Positions 34,300-48,160 of a DNA stretch of 64,000 nucleotides are shown here, piece after piece; the first letter of the stretch is position 1; each line of letters opens with the position of its first letter. The stretch spans positions 74,666,591-74,730,590 of the forward strand of contig OX352773.1 of assembly GCA_947095535.1 (NCBI GenBank), read 5' to 3'. Under the pieces are notes generated by a model. The model saw only the letters and a list, made by a program, of their open reading frames with translations. It was not told the origin of the DNA and did not search any database. The stretch is from Poecilobothrus nobilitatus (taxonomy: Eukaryota; Arthropoda; Insecta; Diptera; Dolichopodidae). Made by a program: the position numbers and the translations under genes.

Positions 34300-37200
34300 A
34301 AAAAAATACTTGCTACTTTTACAATTAATCTTTCAATGATATACATGAACTTTATTACTTTTTAAAAATAACAAAAAATTTTTTATTCTATTAAATAATA
34401 GAAAAGGAGGAATAAAATGAACATCCCTTGGATGAATGAGGAAGAAAACAAGAGATACAAGAACTAGAATTTTCCGAAATTGTTTTCTTAAACCTTCTTA
34501 ATTAATTTTCTTAAACTCACATCTACACAAAAGCAAAATGATTTATTTATAGAATTTACTTTTTATTAATGATTAAAAAATCTAATCTAATCCTTTTTAA
34601 TTATTAACGAAACACTCTATGAATAACAAGCACTTAGTCACAAGATTTTAGTCTATATATTATTTTGTTTTAAAATTAAGTTTTTTGGTGTGGCGTGGCC
34701 GTCATTAAAGTCTAATATAACTACCATAAATCATAATAAAGACCAGGAAACTTGACTGCTTTAACGATCTGGGAACTTTTGTGCTTTAATATATGACTTA
34801 AATATTTTCTTCGACGAAAAATAATAATACAACTCATAATTAAAGAAAGAAATCATAAATTTGACAAATAAATTTTCTGGAAACAATCTCAATTAGTTCA
34901 AAAAAAAAAATCCTTCTTTTCTTTTAAAAAGAATATTCGTGTTAAATAGAAAAAGCAAGCGGGACAAATTTAAAAAAAAAAAAAATTGTTTTTTTTTTTG
35001 TTTTATGTAATTGTTATAAGTGAGAAAGTAAATACTTTATACTAATCAAATGAATGTTATATGTAATATATGTATATATGCATACTTCCTTGGATCTATA
35101 TATTACATATATGCATATGTTATGTTTCTGTAATTTAATGATAATCTAATGATAACAGTTTCACAAGGAAGGATATCTCTTAAGAATTTCGATTACTCCA
35201 GTGACAACTGACAAGAAAATTCTTTTTTTTTTTTTCTTTTTTCCCACCAAAAATTTTCTTACTTTATTATAATAAAAGCATAGAATTGTGTATTTATACA
35301 ATATACACAATCCATATAATAGTACCTATGTGTTTAATTGAGTATATATCTACTTATGAAATTAATGTTATTAGAAAACATAAATGTATATTTAAATAGA
35401 ATAATAGATATATCTATACTGTATATGATTATGTACACATATGTAATATAAAAATCTTAAAGAATTAAAGCGTTTTTATTGGAATATTTTGTCTGATTGA
35501 CAAAACTATTTAAAGGTATATGTATATAGAAAAAGCATATATGTTTATATATAGTTATATAAATATATACGTTACGTATATAGTTATTGTTATTAAAACA
35601 TATATGAATTGTATTAACATAATTTTTGATACTAAGTAAATATTTAAAGAATACAAAATTTATGTTGTTGCTTGTTTTTTTTTTATTTTTATTTTTTTTT
35701 TTTTTTTTTATTTTATTTTTAGTATTGTGTATGTTAAGATCTTATACCTAATAAACAAAAATCTATCTAGGTACTAGAATTTTTTTTATAGATTAAAATT
35801 ATAGAATTTTACATAATTATTATTGTAATGATTATCTTTGATCAAAATAGAATCTTAAGATTTAAAAAGGAAAAGTGTTTGCCTTAAGCTATTAATACTA
35901 TAAACTATCAGAATTTTTCTACAGTGACCGGATTTAAGAAAAATCAAGAAAAAAGTAGAAGATATAAGGGAGATAGAAAAAATAAAACACAAAATATTTT
36001 GAAAAAGATTAAATGTTCTTATTAATTATGAATATAATAAGAATTGACAGTTTCCTTTCTCTTCTATTTTCTTTTTTGTTTTTTTTTTTGAATTTCCCAA
36101 TACCGTTTATTAAATATACAAAGTTAAGTTATTGAATATTTTTTTGTTAAATCTTGTAATATTTTTGGTTTTTTTTTTTTTTTTGTTAAAATAGAAGCCT
36201 GAGGCTTTTTGTATTTATTCTTAACATTAATTTTATTTACTAAGTAAAAATATCTGAATATGTAAAAAAAAAAAAAAAAACACAAAAACACAAAAATCAA
36301 TGTAAAAATAATAAAATCAAGGTGAAAATTTTCTCTTAAAAAACAAAAAAAAAAAAAATTAAAGTTAATCTTCACCCGTAAACTGTTCTGTCGGTTGATT
36401 AATAAAAGAAAATATTGTTACATTTTCCTTTTTTTTTTTGCTTTTTTTTTTTTTTTAATTTTGGGATAATATCTTTAAAAATAAATTTTTATTGTTACGC
36501 ATATTATATGAAAATTATATTAACAAAATATTATTTGCATAAGGTTTTTTTTTTAACATATTTTTAATAATTTTAGATGTCTGTGTATAGGGATTTTTTT
36601 TTACACATTTGTTAAGTTTAAGTAGTTAGTTGATTATGTCCTTTTATGATGGATTAAAAGCATATTCTGCTTTGAAAAATTAATTTTTTTTTTTTATAAC
36701 TTAAAGTTTTTGATTTTTAAACTTAATGAATCAAAATGGTTTATGACAAATTTGGTCTGGACGAAACATCATAAATTGTAAATTCGACTTTTATCCAAAT
36801 GGATTATAATGTCATATATTCCATATGTTTATTACGCCATAATATTGTTTTTCTGCCAAGATGTGAAAATATATGCTACGGCTAAAAACAATGTTATAAT
36901 ATTATATTTTTAAAGATATAATATAGGGACAAAAGAAACTTTATTATGCTATTTTTGATAAAACTTTTTAAACTTTTTTACTTGAAAGTTGTATTAAGTT
37001 TTATTTTTATTATTTTTATATCATAAGTCTTTAATAACATGGTTAAAAATTGCTGTTGGCAAAAGTGCCCTCATCATTTTAATATTTATATATATATACA
37101 TTTTATTATATTATTTAATGCTTATGTATTTATTAATTGACTGTAAAAAATTTACCTTTTCAACATTGTAGTTTTTGTATGGAAGCTTTGCCATGTAAGA

Positions 37201-40200
37201 TTTCATAATACAAGATTTCATGCCCAACAATTATTATTACTATGCTTACATATTTTATTTTTTATTTTTTTTACGAATGTTGGTGGAAAACTCGAAAGTC
37301 ACCAAGAGGAACTGCACGTGCTTCCTCAGGGTAATGTTGAACAAAACCACCCCACTTTTAAAACTAAACTTTAGGATGAAACCTTTAATACAAATGTACA
37401 GTTTGGTGTTGGAGATAGGGATATTAATAAATAGTATTGACAACTTTATGATGTTTTTCCGGAGTATCTTGAGTCTTGAAATACAAATACATGTATAAAA
37501 TTATTTGAATTATTTACTAGTATAAATAATTGAAAAATTAAAAAAAAAAAAATAAAGAATAAAAAAATCAAATTAGTGGGTAACAAAATCATTCGGTCTC
37601 ACCATAGTAGAACACAACACCATAATGCAATTATAATGGTTTATTTCATTCAAATGCAATATTATATTCTGTCATAAAAAGAGGTTTATTAAATATGCAT
37701 AATTTGGTATTTCAAATCTGTTATACATGAAGTTTGATAGTTTGAATTTTAATCTTAATTGAACATTGTTAACTGATTGAACAAAATATTAAAATTTTTA
37801 TTATCGATTAACGGCAGTTTATTTACAAATAGAAAATTATTTTCATTTAAGTAGGAAATCAATTCAAAAATACATACAACAAAAGAATCGGCATAAAAAT
37901 CTACTAATTTTCTCCAATCTATCATAGAATAGTATGATATGTAATTGGATGTTAAATCTAGCTGTTGAATCTAGTGGAGTATATTTTTCTAATGGAATTT
38001 CAACATTCCATACGCATCATAATGCCGTTCTCTACATCATATACGATATTTCGGTCAATGTAGTTCAAAACTTGGATTACTTTTGTATATCTATTGCAGT
38101 TATGATGTTTCTTTTTATTCTTTTATGCATACATACAGTATTAGTATGATCTTATCTATATCTAAATCATGATCGTGTATAAATAAATTTCCGAAATTTA
38201 ATATATTTCCTAATGAGATTCCGTATCATGCAGGATTCCTTTTTAAACAAATCGATTCTTTAATTTTCTTTCTATATACTAAAATTAGAAGAAAAATACT
38301 AGACATAAAAAATTCATTAATTTAATTAAACACTGTTATGACAGTAACTGAATAAAAACTTACATTTTTATTAAAGTTTATATGTACAATATACATCTGA
38401 TATAATATGTATATCCAGTTGTTTATTTTATATAGAAAGAATATTAAAGTGAAATAATCAAGTTAGAAGAAGATACCTTAAAAAACAAAAAAAAAAAAAA
38501 TTGTTAAATATTCTTAATTCTAAATAAACTAAAATCAACATAATAACAATATATAGGAAGAACAAAAATAGATCTTATGGTATCTTAAAAATTTTAAGGG
38601 TGGATTTTCTATAATGGGAAATTAAATAGAAAATGTTCTTTTTTGTTTTTGTTGTATTTGTTTTTTATTTTGTTATACAAAAACCTGTTATTCATATATT
38701 TATTATATCCTTTGTATTTTCTTTTACAGTTAAGTTACGTGTATAATTAACTATATATTGAAGTATATTTATTTATATATATACATATACGAGTATATAT
38801 ATATATATATATATATTATGTATACATACTTGTATAATTATGTATATTTGTACAAAATATTTTGAGATTTAATGTCAAAAAATTTTATGGAGTCGTTTGT
38901 GGGTTGGTATTTTTAGTTGTTAAATTCATTAAAAAAAAAAAAAAGGATTTTGTTTTACTTTTGTTCTTTAAAGAGCTACAAAGAACCTTTTATGCAAAAA
39001 AAAAAAAAAAAACAAGCAGAAAACAGAAATAAAAAGGAAATCCATGAATATAAAAATGATTTTAAGCATTTTTCTCGAATTTTTCGATGTATTACATTTT
39101 GATTTGGTTTTTTTTTTTTCTTTATTTTATAAAACAAAAATTTGTTTTTTATTTTTCGGTAGGCTATGAATGATTTTGATGATAATGACTATCATAAATT
39201 TCTTTAGTAATTTTTCGGTTGTTTTTTGTTTTTTTTTTGTTTTTTTTTTTTTTTGTTGGATGAAAAGTGGATTTGTTGTTAAAGTAAAGAGTAAATTTGC
39301 TGTTAATATTTAGCTAGTATTATAAAAAAATAAAATAAAAATGAAATACTTCAGTTTTAATATTTATTAGACTCTTTAAGGTTTATTAGCTTAAAAATAT
39401 ATACATACATATATACATAATTATATTCATATACTTTATTCATTTTTTTTGTCTTATAGAATTTTTATTTTATATAGAAATGGAAAAATTATAATGGTTA
39501 TCAAATTTATTATTTAAATGATATTTTGAGTATAATAATAATTTATTTAATTATCAATTTTTTTTTTTTTTTAAATCGTTTGAAATTATAATAAAAATAA
39601 TCATTATTACTTCATTTAAGAATAACAAATAAAGTAATAAAAATAGAAAAGATATCGAATGAATAATATTATAAAATTAAATTATGTAAATTTACTGTTA
39701 TTGTTGTGTATATGTATATATAAAATATAAATTATATATAATATTCATTTACGTATAGGTTATGTTATTTCAAGTTACGTTTTTCGCTAAAACTTTAAGC
39801 TTTTTTTCAATATTTTTAGTTTTATAATGTTAGGTTTTTATTTGATTTCTTGTATTTTAAAAATTACTCAGTCGCTTAAAAGTGTTTCGGTTGCATGCGT
39901 TGATTAAATATTTTCCTTTAAACTATAAAATCTTTAAATCAAATCCTATACAATGCAATTAAGAAAAAAAAAATAAAAACATTGATTGATTAAAATATAT
40001 ATCGCTGAGGTTTTCGTTTAATTTCAGTTATTATAGTTGGTTGTGAATAATTTAAAAAAAATTTTTTTTTTCTTTCTGCTCTTTTAAGGAACATGAGTAC
40101 CCTCTTCGTCCTTTATTAGTAATATTAGAATAAGCTTCACTTTCTTCAATCTGTTTTTTTCATTAAGTCTTTGATTAATAGCCTGTCTATTATTTAAGAT

Positions 40201-42800
40201 TAAGGAACACAACTATTAATGCAACAACATCAAGCTACTTAATTATTTACTATTCCACCACATTTCTAAATGTCAATGTATTCCGCGCTGCATGCATTTG
40301 TTATACGACATTTTGACGACTCGTTCAATGACTAATGTTTCTCACCCCTAACATTTCCTTTTTACCAACTGATGCTTATAATTTTCAGAGTTTACGCTTC
40401 CATGCAACCGAAAAGATTCGACCAACGTAAGGCAGGATTAATATTATTCAAAGAAAAGTATAATTTTGCGGTTAAATTAAGTAATTGTATTATTTTTATG
40501 GATGTAAATAGGTTAAAAGTTAACAGAATAAACTATTGACATAAAATATATAAGTAAGAGTTCAACAAATCACTATAATTCTCTGAGTGAAATATTTGTA
40601 AAAAATAAAAAAGCTAAAATTAAGAATTTTTTTAAAAATTTTTGTTTTTTTTTTTTAGAATTTTCAATATCAGTTCCTTGTTGATAAAAACACATATTTA
40701 AAGAATATAAAAGTTATAAGAGATAACACTAATTATATTTCGATCAAATCTTTCATCTATAATTTTTATTTTTAACTTCGATTTTTAAAAGTTTTTTTTC
40801 TAACTATCATTTATTTTGTAAACATATGAAATTTTCATCAAAAATAATGTTGATATTTAATTTTGGTAGTATTTCCTTTAAACTATCCTTAAAAAATAAA
40901 AACCTATGGTCTTAACAAAAAAAAAAACAACATTGTAAATAGCTTTTAATTTTAATACCAAATTTTTTTTTTGATTGCGATCCTACACAGTTTTTTATTA
41001 TTATTATATTTTTTTTTTAAATTTTATTCTGGATGGATGGAAATTCTCAAAAAAAAAAAAAAATTTTTTTTTTAAATAATAATAACATTTCTGCCTCTGC
41101 CTCCAAAATTTTACTCTCAAGGAATTAGTGAAATATAATACTAAACTTGTCTTTTCATAATTTCCATCTGATCCTTCATTTTTGTTTTTTAACTTATATA
41201 GACATTTTTAAGTCTAAAGTAAATAAAACATATTATACAGAATTCAATCAAAAGATATTTGAAATACAAAAAAAAAACAAAAGAAACAAAAGAAATAAAA
41301 ACTAAACATATAAACTTTTTAATTTTGTAAAATGTACATATAAAAAAAAGAAAATTTCAACCTAAATACTGACTCAAGTTATCTTATAAAGAACATATTC
41401 AACAATAGATTGACAGAAGAGTGTAACAAAAATCTCATCTTATGAAAATCATGAAAATTTAATGTTAATACACCACCGCTTTCAATTGTTTGCTTTTTTT
41501 TCTTCCTTTTCTTTCTGATTCACAAAGATATTATGTCTGAGTAACATACATAAATAATTTCTACCTTATAATCTTATGGGGGCGTATGGTGCAATATAAA
41601 AAAAAGAAAAAACAAAGATGAATTTGAAAATATTATTTTTGTAAATAAAAATAATATTTTATACAACTTTTAGAATTTATATATGAATATATACGTATGT
41701 ACACATATGAAAATAATATGTAATAAATATAAGAGTAATTTTATATACATATATATTATATATATATATAGTGATTGTGTCGTATTCTGAGTATTAGGAA
41801 CGACCTCATATAAATATTTGAATTTTTTATTATTGTTTAATAAAAAAAGAATCTGCGTTACTCTGGCTCACATAATTTAGTAATTTGTCTATAAAATGCA
41901 AAAAAACACCAGATTTTTTTTTTAACAAATCTTATATTCTTAAATGTTGAATCCCTTGACCCCTTTTGAGTCGGAGGTCATTTTGTATAGTATGAATTTT
42001 TAAAATAAAATGAAAGTAATAAAAGCATACACGTGCACATATAAAAAAGAAAAACACAAATAAAAAAGGAAAACACATATTGTAGGGGTATGTACTACTA
42101 ATTTTTGCATTATTCTTTCTTTTCTATTTGAAGTATTAAAAAAAAAGTCATGTGTTTTATATTTTTGTGTTGTTATTATTGTTAGTTGGGTTCACTTTTT
42201 AATGAACCTAATATACCATAATAAATCAAAAACAAAAAGGGATGGTTCATTACATTATATACAATATAAATTCAAGTGTTTTTTTTTACACGTATGCTAT
42301 GTTTATATGTGTTGTATTGTTAAATTATTTTAATACTTAGGATATAGAATTAAATGGACTACCCACGAAATCGTTCTTTAAAATCTCGTTTTTTAAAAAA
42401 AAAAAAATTTTATTTTAATTTTACTTCATTTGTTAATTCATTTGCAACCAACCAACTCTTAAATCTTTCTTAATTAATTTTTTTCTATACACATTTCAAC
42501 ATGAAATAATTTAAAATAGTGGAGGCTGCCTCCAAACCCACGATAAACAAATTATTAAAACCCTGGTTTTGTAATCAACTCTACATTTCTTACTATTTTT
42601 TTTTTTTTTTACATAAAAACTTTCCGATAAATCGCGCTCTTCTCATTGGAACTGACCTATAAAAAACTAGATTTAACAAGATTTTTAAGGAAGCTAGATT
42701 AAAAAATCAAGGTTTTAAAAAACAATACAGAGTTTTGATCGTACCATTCCTGACTTTTCTTAGTCACGTTATACTTTTACAATTACATAATATAAATTGT
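34300..42800. other. AT-rich non-coding block
   Basis: The longest stretch without a recognised element. It holds (TA)n at about 38789-38817 and 41744-41771, long T runs (35668-35712, 39220-39256) and A runs (36263-36282, 38997-39012). Slightly G+C-richer parts at 40080-40440 and 34690-34790 could be old repeats but match nothing named. A 15-nt palindrome 'tggaggctgcctcca' is at 42520-42534. The frames at 37220-37498, 37934-38149 and 36124-36375 lack recognisable motifs. Confidence 0.5.
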
Positions 42801-42807
42801 GGCATTC

Positions 42808-42959
42808 AAAGTTTATCAGAAAATAAAAATTGGAAATAAAGTTTATTAAATCTAAAAAAAATACCTACCTAGAATAGTTACTTTTGGTTAAAAAATTGAA
42901 AGGTATTTTTTTTAGATTTAATAAACTTTATTTCCAATTTTTATTTTCTGATAAACTTT
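42808..42959. repeat. Perfect 59-bp inverted repeat with 34-nt loop
   Basis: 42808-42866 is the exact reverse complement of 42901-42959, base by base, including an 8-nt A run matched by an 8-nt T run. The spacer is 42867-42900. The arms begin 'aaagtttatcagaaaataaa' and end 'tctaaaaaaaatacct'. No tRNA-like or transposon-end motif is present. It could be a very young foldback, a hairpin-RNA source, or an assembly or template-switch artefact. Confidence 0.9.
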
Positions 42960-43475
42960 TCGAGAAATAAATTAGAAACTTTTAGTCGTAATATGGTAAA
43001 CACTTGATCTATTTTTAATTTTATATTCCTTTAGATTCTTTGTAAGTATTCTGCCGAAACTGAGATGATCAAGCAACCATCAGATAATACTTGAAAAATA
43101 AATGTATTCAAATGTGAGAACAGAAAATCACATCACTAAGGTATTCTTATTTTTATTGTTTATTAAATGTACAATTTAATAACATTTAATAGTGTAATGC
43201 ATAGTAAATAATTGTCTAAAAACGTCTAAATTAAACGTCTATCCGCTATCATCTAAAAAATATAAGATTATAGTTTGAACTTATGAATTACTATGTATTT
43301 CCCACATAACAAAACTTTAGCACATTAATTATCATTTATAATAATAGAAAATGTATATACCGCATCGACAGGAAGTGAATAAAATGTCAAAAACATGAAC
43401 ATATTATTTATCCATATAATGTTAAATTTGTGATTTAAGACTTAACTGATATTGTGTTTTGTAATGACTGTGATG
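42960..43475. other. AT-rich non-coding spacer
   Basis: Nothing recognised. Confidence 0.55.
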
Positions 43476-43477
43476 AG

Positions 43478-43603
43478 GTTTCATTCTATTTGAAAAAAGT
43501 TTCAATTAAAATAGCAATAGTTTCATTTAGTTTAAAAATAGTTTCATTTACTTTGAAAAAGGTTTCATTTAATTTGAAAATGGTTTCATTTGATCGAAAA
43601 ATG
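43478..43603 (+). repeat. Six-unit 21-bp minisatellite
   Basis: Six units of exactly 21 bp start at 43478, 43499, 43520, 43541, 43562 and 43583, consensus 'gtttcatttantttgaaaa' plus two bases. Being a multiple of three it reads open through the array: a 77-codon frame (43454-43687) gives heptapeptides such as VSFSLKI, VSFTLKK, VSFNLKM. No start context or neighbour supports a real protein. Confidence 0.9.
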
Positions 43604-43689
43604 CTATATTTAACTTTTTTTTATTACATTAGTTATTTAACCATCCAAACAAAATTAAAAGCTCCACGTAACAGAAGTCTATTATAAAA

Positions 43690-45225
43690 CGAGTGATTAA
43701 CTAAAAATGACATTACCTATATTTTTATAATTTTATCTTAGGTGTGGTGTTTTTATTCATTGTCTATAGAAAAACTAGATATGTAGTTCCTTAAATGTCA
43801 TAATAATTGTACCATTTTGAAAAATAATACAAAAGTTAAAAAAATTAAAAAATTAGAACCAGATTCAATTCCAAATAAACTAAAACCTGAACTATTTACT
43901 CAAAATATTTCAAGCTATGTGTTTAGTCAAATAAAATTCAAAAATTATTCGAATTCAATAATGGAAAAACGAAATTCTCCGCAAAAAAGAAAAAAAAAAA
44001 AAAAAACTAATATAAAATTTATTTTAAAATCATTCTGTCAAAAAAAAAAAATGCATTATATTTCAATGACTCACTGGGATTTTCAAAAAGCAATAAAAAA
44101 AAAAAAAATTTTGAAATTAAATACGAGACGCAGTAATTTTAGTATTTTGTTTTTTTTTTTTCTTTTTAGTCCCACTCTGTGTTGTTGTTCTTTAGTAAAA
44201 AACTGATTTGATTTCTAAATCTCTAGTGTTACCTCTAGTGTAATAAAATTTTCTGTTTTTGTTTTTTTTTTTTTTGTGATTGTCTACAAAATACCCAGAA
44301 AAACAAAATTTTAATATTATTTTTATTTTGGCACGGGATCGCAATCATTCTGCTGCGTATCGTTTTAATAAATAAAAATAAAAAAAAAAGTGAAAAAATG
44401 AAAAAAATGAAACGGAGAAAATGTGAAATTCATGATTGAAAAAGGAACCTAAATTGAAAAATAATATTTTCTCTTGTTGCGCTTTAAATAAATTCAGTTC
44501 AGTTATCAAAGACAAGAATGTTTTTTTTTTATTTTTTTTTTTATTTCTTTATTTTATTTTTTTTATTTTTTTAAATATGTTGTGCTATGTACCATTTGTT
44601 CTCATTCTTTTTAAAACGTTTCTTTTGTTATATTATGTATATTTTTTATTATTTAAAAGATTATTTCTTTTTAAATAGACAGACGACGGTTTTATGATTG
44701 ATTTCTTTTCTTTATTTGTGTACACTGACTGTTCTTCGTGTAATCTTTATTTCAAAATGATTGGCAAGTAAATTGTTCCAAGAATATATGCTGACATTTT
44801 ATTGTTGTCAGCAATATTGTTACAGAATTTAAATTTTTTTAATACTTTTTTAGATCTAAAAAAAGATGAAAGATCTGAATATGAGAGGTCTTTAAAAAAA
44901 AAAACGTATTAGAAAGTAAAGATTTTTATTTAACCAGTTCTTAGATAAAAACCATATACATTTAAAAAGAAAATCAAATTAAATGGTTTCGAATTTATAC
45001 AGTCAATATGGAATTGTTCATTATCTAATCTAGTCACTAATATAATTTTGTTTTCATTTATGAAGCGATAAATATCAAGAAAAAAAAAAAAACATTAAAA
45101 AATAATTGCCATATAGATTATTAGTATTGAATATATAAAGAACCTTTACAAATTTTTGAAATATTGTTGGGGAGATGAAAAAAGTTTAAAAAAAGTCATT
45201 CTTATAATAACTTGCCTCTACAGGA
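43690..45225. other. AT-rich non-coding block
   Basis: A runs (43988-44006, 44097-44108) and T runs (44521-44573). The frames at 43817-44206 and 44436-44678 are Lys-rich or Phe-rich chance frames. Confidence 0.6.
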
Positions 45226-45342
45226 AGGTGTTATATTCACCTTATCATGCAAGAAATTGTTATGTACCACTGCATGTTGTAATACACTGATGGCCCTGAC
45301 TCTGTAGTAAATAATAATAGTAATAATTAATTCTAATACTAT

Positions 45343-45990
45343 ATGATAATAGCTGTATAGTGACAATGGGCCTTTAATTAATTACCTAATGCAGGAAGGT
45401 TTTATATACTACTGCATGTTGTAACTGTTGATGTCTTTAGTAACTCTTAGCAAAATTGTAATAATAATAGGCGGATTCATTGTTTCCACAAACGCACTTC
45501 CAATTCAATGTTTTCGCATCCTCTTACTATCCTTTCCTGGGGGCTTCGGTAGTCAAGTGGGTAGGCGTGTGGTGTATTAACCGAAGGAGTGTGGGTTCGA
45601 TCTCTGCACAGGCCGTAAGTGTTTTTTTCTTTACATACCCCCTTACGACCAAATATAATGTAAATATATAGTATATAATATAAACAAAATAAATAATATT
45701 AGTATATAATTTAATAATAGTATAAAAACCTATAATGGCCTAAAGTAGCTGATGGTTCAATAATATTGCATTACATTTATGTATGTAATATTAATATAAA
45801 TAAATAAATAAATAAATATCCTTTCCTATTCCTACTTCCTAGCCAATATACTGCGTTAACAGGTAGGGGTTTCATTCCATTATATTGGCTAAAGGAGAGG
45901 TGCGTTTAGGGTTTGTCAGTAAGAATATGACACTACCTAGGGGAAATTCTTGATGTCTTTGGAAGATTCCCACCTCCCTTAGGAAACCAA
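45343..45990 (+). repeat. Interspersed repeat family D, copy 1, split by a SINE
   Basis: Blocks 'agctgtatagtgacaatggg', 'tatactactgcatgttgtaa', 'ggcggattcattgtttcc', 'cttccaattcaatg', then (after the SINE) 'tcctacttcctagccaatat', 'attccattatattggct' and 'ggaagattcccacctccc'. All recur in order at 54.69-55.05 kb. A diverged partial duplicate of the first part ('ccactgcatgttgtaat') lies at 45225-45300. Without the SINE the unit is about 370 bp. Confidence 0.8.
45539..45816 (+). mobile_element. SINE-A inserted into family D
   Basis: Same element as at 29.7 kb: box A 'tagtcaagtggg' (45550-45561), box B 'ggttcgatctc' (45594-45604), A+T-rich body and (aata)n tail. It is flanked by the 11-bp direct repeat 'tatcctttcct' at 45528-45538 and 45817-45827, a textbook target-site duplication. 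The related repeat at 54881-54891 carries this 11-mer once without the SINE. Compared with the 29.7-kb copy there are a few changes in the head, a small difference in the C/T linker and about one change in the body. Confidence 0.93.
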
Positions 45991-46960
45991 AAAATTTGCA
46001 TCTACTGTTATTAGCCGAACGTTCTCATATTTACTTGTTTATTTCTGTGTACTATTATTTTCACGGTATTGTTGCAAAAATTCATTTTATACCATTTATG
46101 TGTAGTACATATATATATATATATATACGTATAATTTTTTACATAAATAATATTATATATAATTATATATATTTATATATATTGTTTAGTTTTATGTTTT
46201 TTTTTTATATAAGATTGAGGCCAAATCATTGCATATAATATCCAAGTAAGAACCAACAAATAAACTAAAAACATAAAAATACGACTAAAGCAATGTTAAA
46301 AAAAAAAAAGTGAAGAGGAGAAAAGACAGAAGGTAAGATTTGAATTCACTTTCAATTTCAATTTGTTATTTCGCTAGCTAAGTTTTCTTATACAACGAAA
46401 TAATAAAAATACAGTGATTGAAATGAATGATATACTATACCATTATTATTGAATTATTACAACCCTTGAGAGAAACGGTAGAAGAAGAGATATAATATGA
46501 AGATATGTATATAGGGAGTATTATACTGTAAAATATGTCAGGAAAAACACTTTAAATTTTATTTTGTATATATTTTTTGTTTTCATTTCTTTCATTTTGT
46601 ATTTATGGAAATTTTCAAATCTCTTTTTCATTGCTTTTTTTCTTTTTGTTTTTTCTGAATATTTGCAGTTTTCACTAAGATATTTTTGCATAACAAGAAA
46701 AAAAAAAAATTTTTTAAATTTTGTATATTGTAAGAATACTGTCTGAAAATATTTTTCTTGGTTTTCGGAAGTTTTTTTTTGATTAAATTTGATATTATTG
46801 AATAAATAAAAATATTTTTATATCTTCTATTGATCTGATCTGGTTGCTTAAGGTTGAAGAGATTAATGTTATTTGTATTATATCAAAATTGAATATTAAA
46901 CACTAATAACTAGTTATTTATATTTTAAGCATATTTTGAAAATTTTGCTTATATTCATTT
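45990..46960. other. AT-rich non-coding block
   Basis: (TA)n near 46110-46128 and related alternations to 46180. Frames at 45996-46238 and 46564-46746 are chance. Confidence 0.6.
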
Positions 46961-46964
46961 AACT

Positions 46965-47470
46965 ATGTCCGTCCGCCTGTTTACAAAACAACTGCATCGT
47001 TTAAGATGAAGCAATGAAATATTGGCAATGAGGTCTTATTAAATGTAACAAAATTATTTTTGTATGTAAATGAAACCATAATATTCCACTATATTCCTTA
47101 AAAGTTAATAAAAGCTCTGCTATTAGTTATAAAAACTTAACTTATAAAAATGTTTATATTTCAACCTCTGTTTAATAATTTTTTCAATCTAAAAAAGTTA
47201 AACGAAGAGATAATTTTAAATTTTATAAATTAATATATAAAATTTATAAATTACTTTGCAATTTAGTATTTATATTAATATTTCATTAGATTGTGTTCTC
47301 TTCGTATCTGCGGAATGTCTTTAGCGAAAACTTTAAAATTTTGAGAGCTATATTAAGAGTTTCATATGAATTTTTCTACTTGCTCCCATTTACGCGTTAT
47401 AACGGTTAGATTAACAGAAAATTCTCTATTTTTTGATACTACTTATAACTTCTTCACCTGTGCAAATTAT
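46965..47470 (-). repeat. Interspersed repeat family A, minus-strand copy
   Basis: On the minus strand the 3' block 'gttttgtaaacaggcggacg' followed by 'gacatagt' lies at about 46968-46990. The family's 'tttaagatg' type segment is next to it, and 'gagctctc'-like and 'ccgttataacgcg' blocks are at about 47320-47410. More diverged than the copies at 14 and 58 kb. Confidence 0.5.
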
Positions 47471-47474
47471 TCTT

Positions 47475-48155
47475 AAGTACAACACAGAAATTAAAACTCC
47501 AATATTATATTTTTAGATATTTTGTAACGGTTGTTTTTTTAATTATGTGGAATTATTTTAAAAATCAATAAAGTGCCTCTGTTGATTTTTCATAAATATT
47601 TCTTACAAAAGAATATTAAAAAAAAAATAAAATAAACAAATTTTGATGCAAAAGAAATCGCACCTAAAATGATTTTTATTGTCTTTTGGGAAATGTGCGC
47701 CTTGTTTTACTTAATAACCTTGTTTTATTTGTTTTCCTTCCTTTTTAATGAAAAATAGAACTTATATATAATATGGACATTTATAAAGTGGGAATCCTTT
47801 GTATTGTTTTATTCAATTTATTATTATTATACCATTCTTATTATATTTCTTAATTTTCTTAATTGTTAATAAATCTTTTTATAATTTTTTAAATGTGATT
47901 TATAATTTTTTAATAGAGGCTAATTTTAAAAGTTCTTCAGTTTCATTATAATCTGAATTTCTGTATAGAAGAGTAAAGTAAATACTATTATATTGAGTTA
48001 ATGCAATTAACATGATTTATATCACTGAGCAGATTTTGTATAACTTTGATAACAAATATCTTATGATTGAAAATGGATTTTGTATAAAGAAAGTAAAGAA
48101 AGTGCAGACGGAAAAAAGATGAAATGAAGAATGATGCTATGGTACAATGTACTGT
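47475..48155. other. AT-rich non-coding spacer
   Basis: Nothing recognised. Confidence 0.55.
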
Positions 48156-48160
48156 TTGGT

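Noticed and set aside
37220..37498. 92-codon frame through a less biased stretch
   Set aside because: I looked for reverse-transcriptase or transposase motifs in all three frames and saw none that is convincing.
38789..38817. Origin or matrix attachment site suggested by (TA)n
   Set aside because: (TA)n tracts occur many times in this window and do not by themselves support such a function.
40080..40440. LINE or other coding relic in a less A+T-biased stretch
   Set aside because: Both strands were read in all frames; no reverse-transcriptase, RNase H or knuckle motif appeared.
41960..41985. Nuclear receptor-like inverted tgacc/ggtca
   Set aside because: The half-sites are too far apart (14 nt) for a canonical response element and can occur by chance.
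43817..44206. 129-codon frame
   Set aside because: Lys-rich because of A runs, which would slip easily; no known domain.
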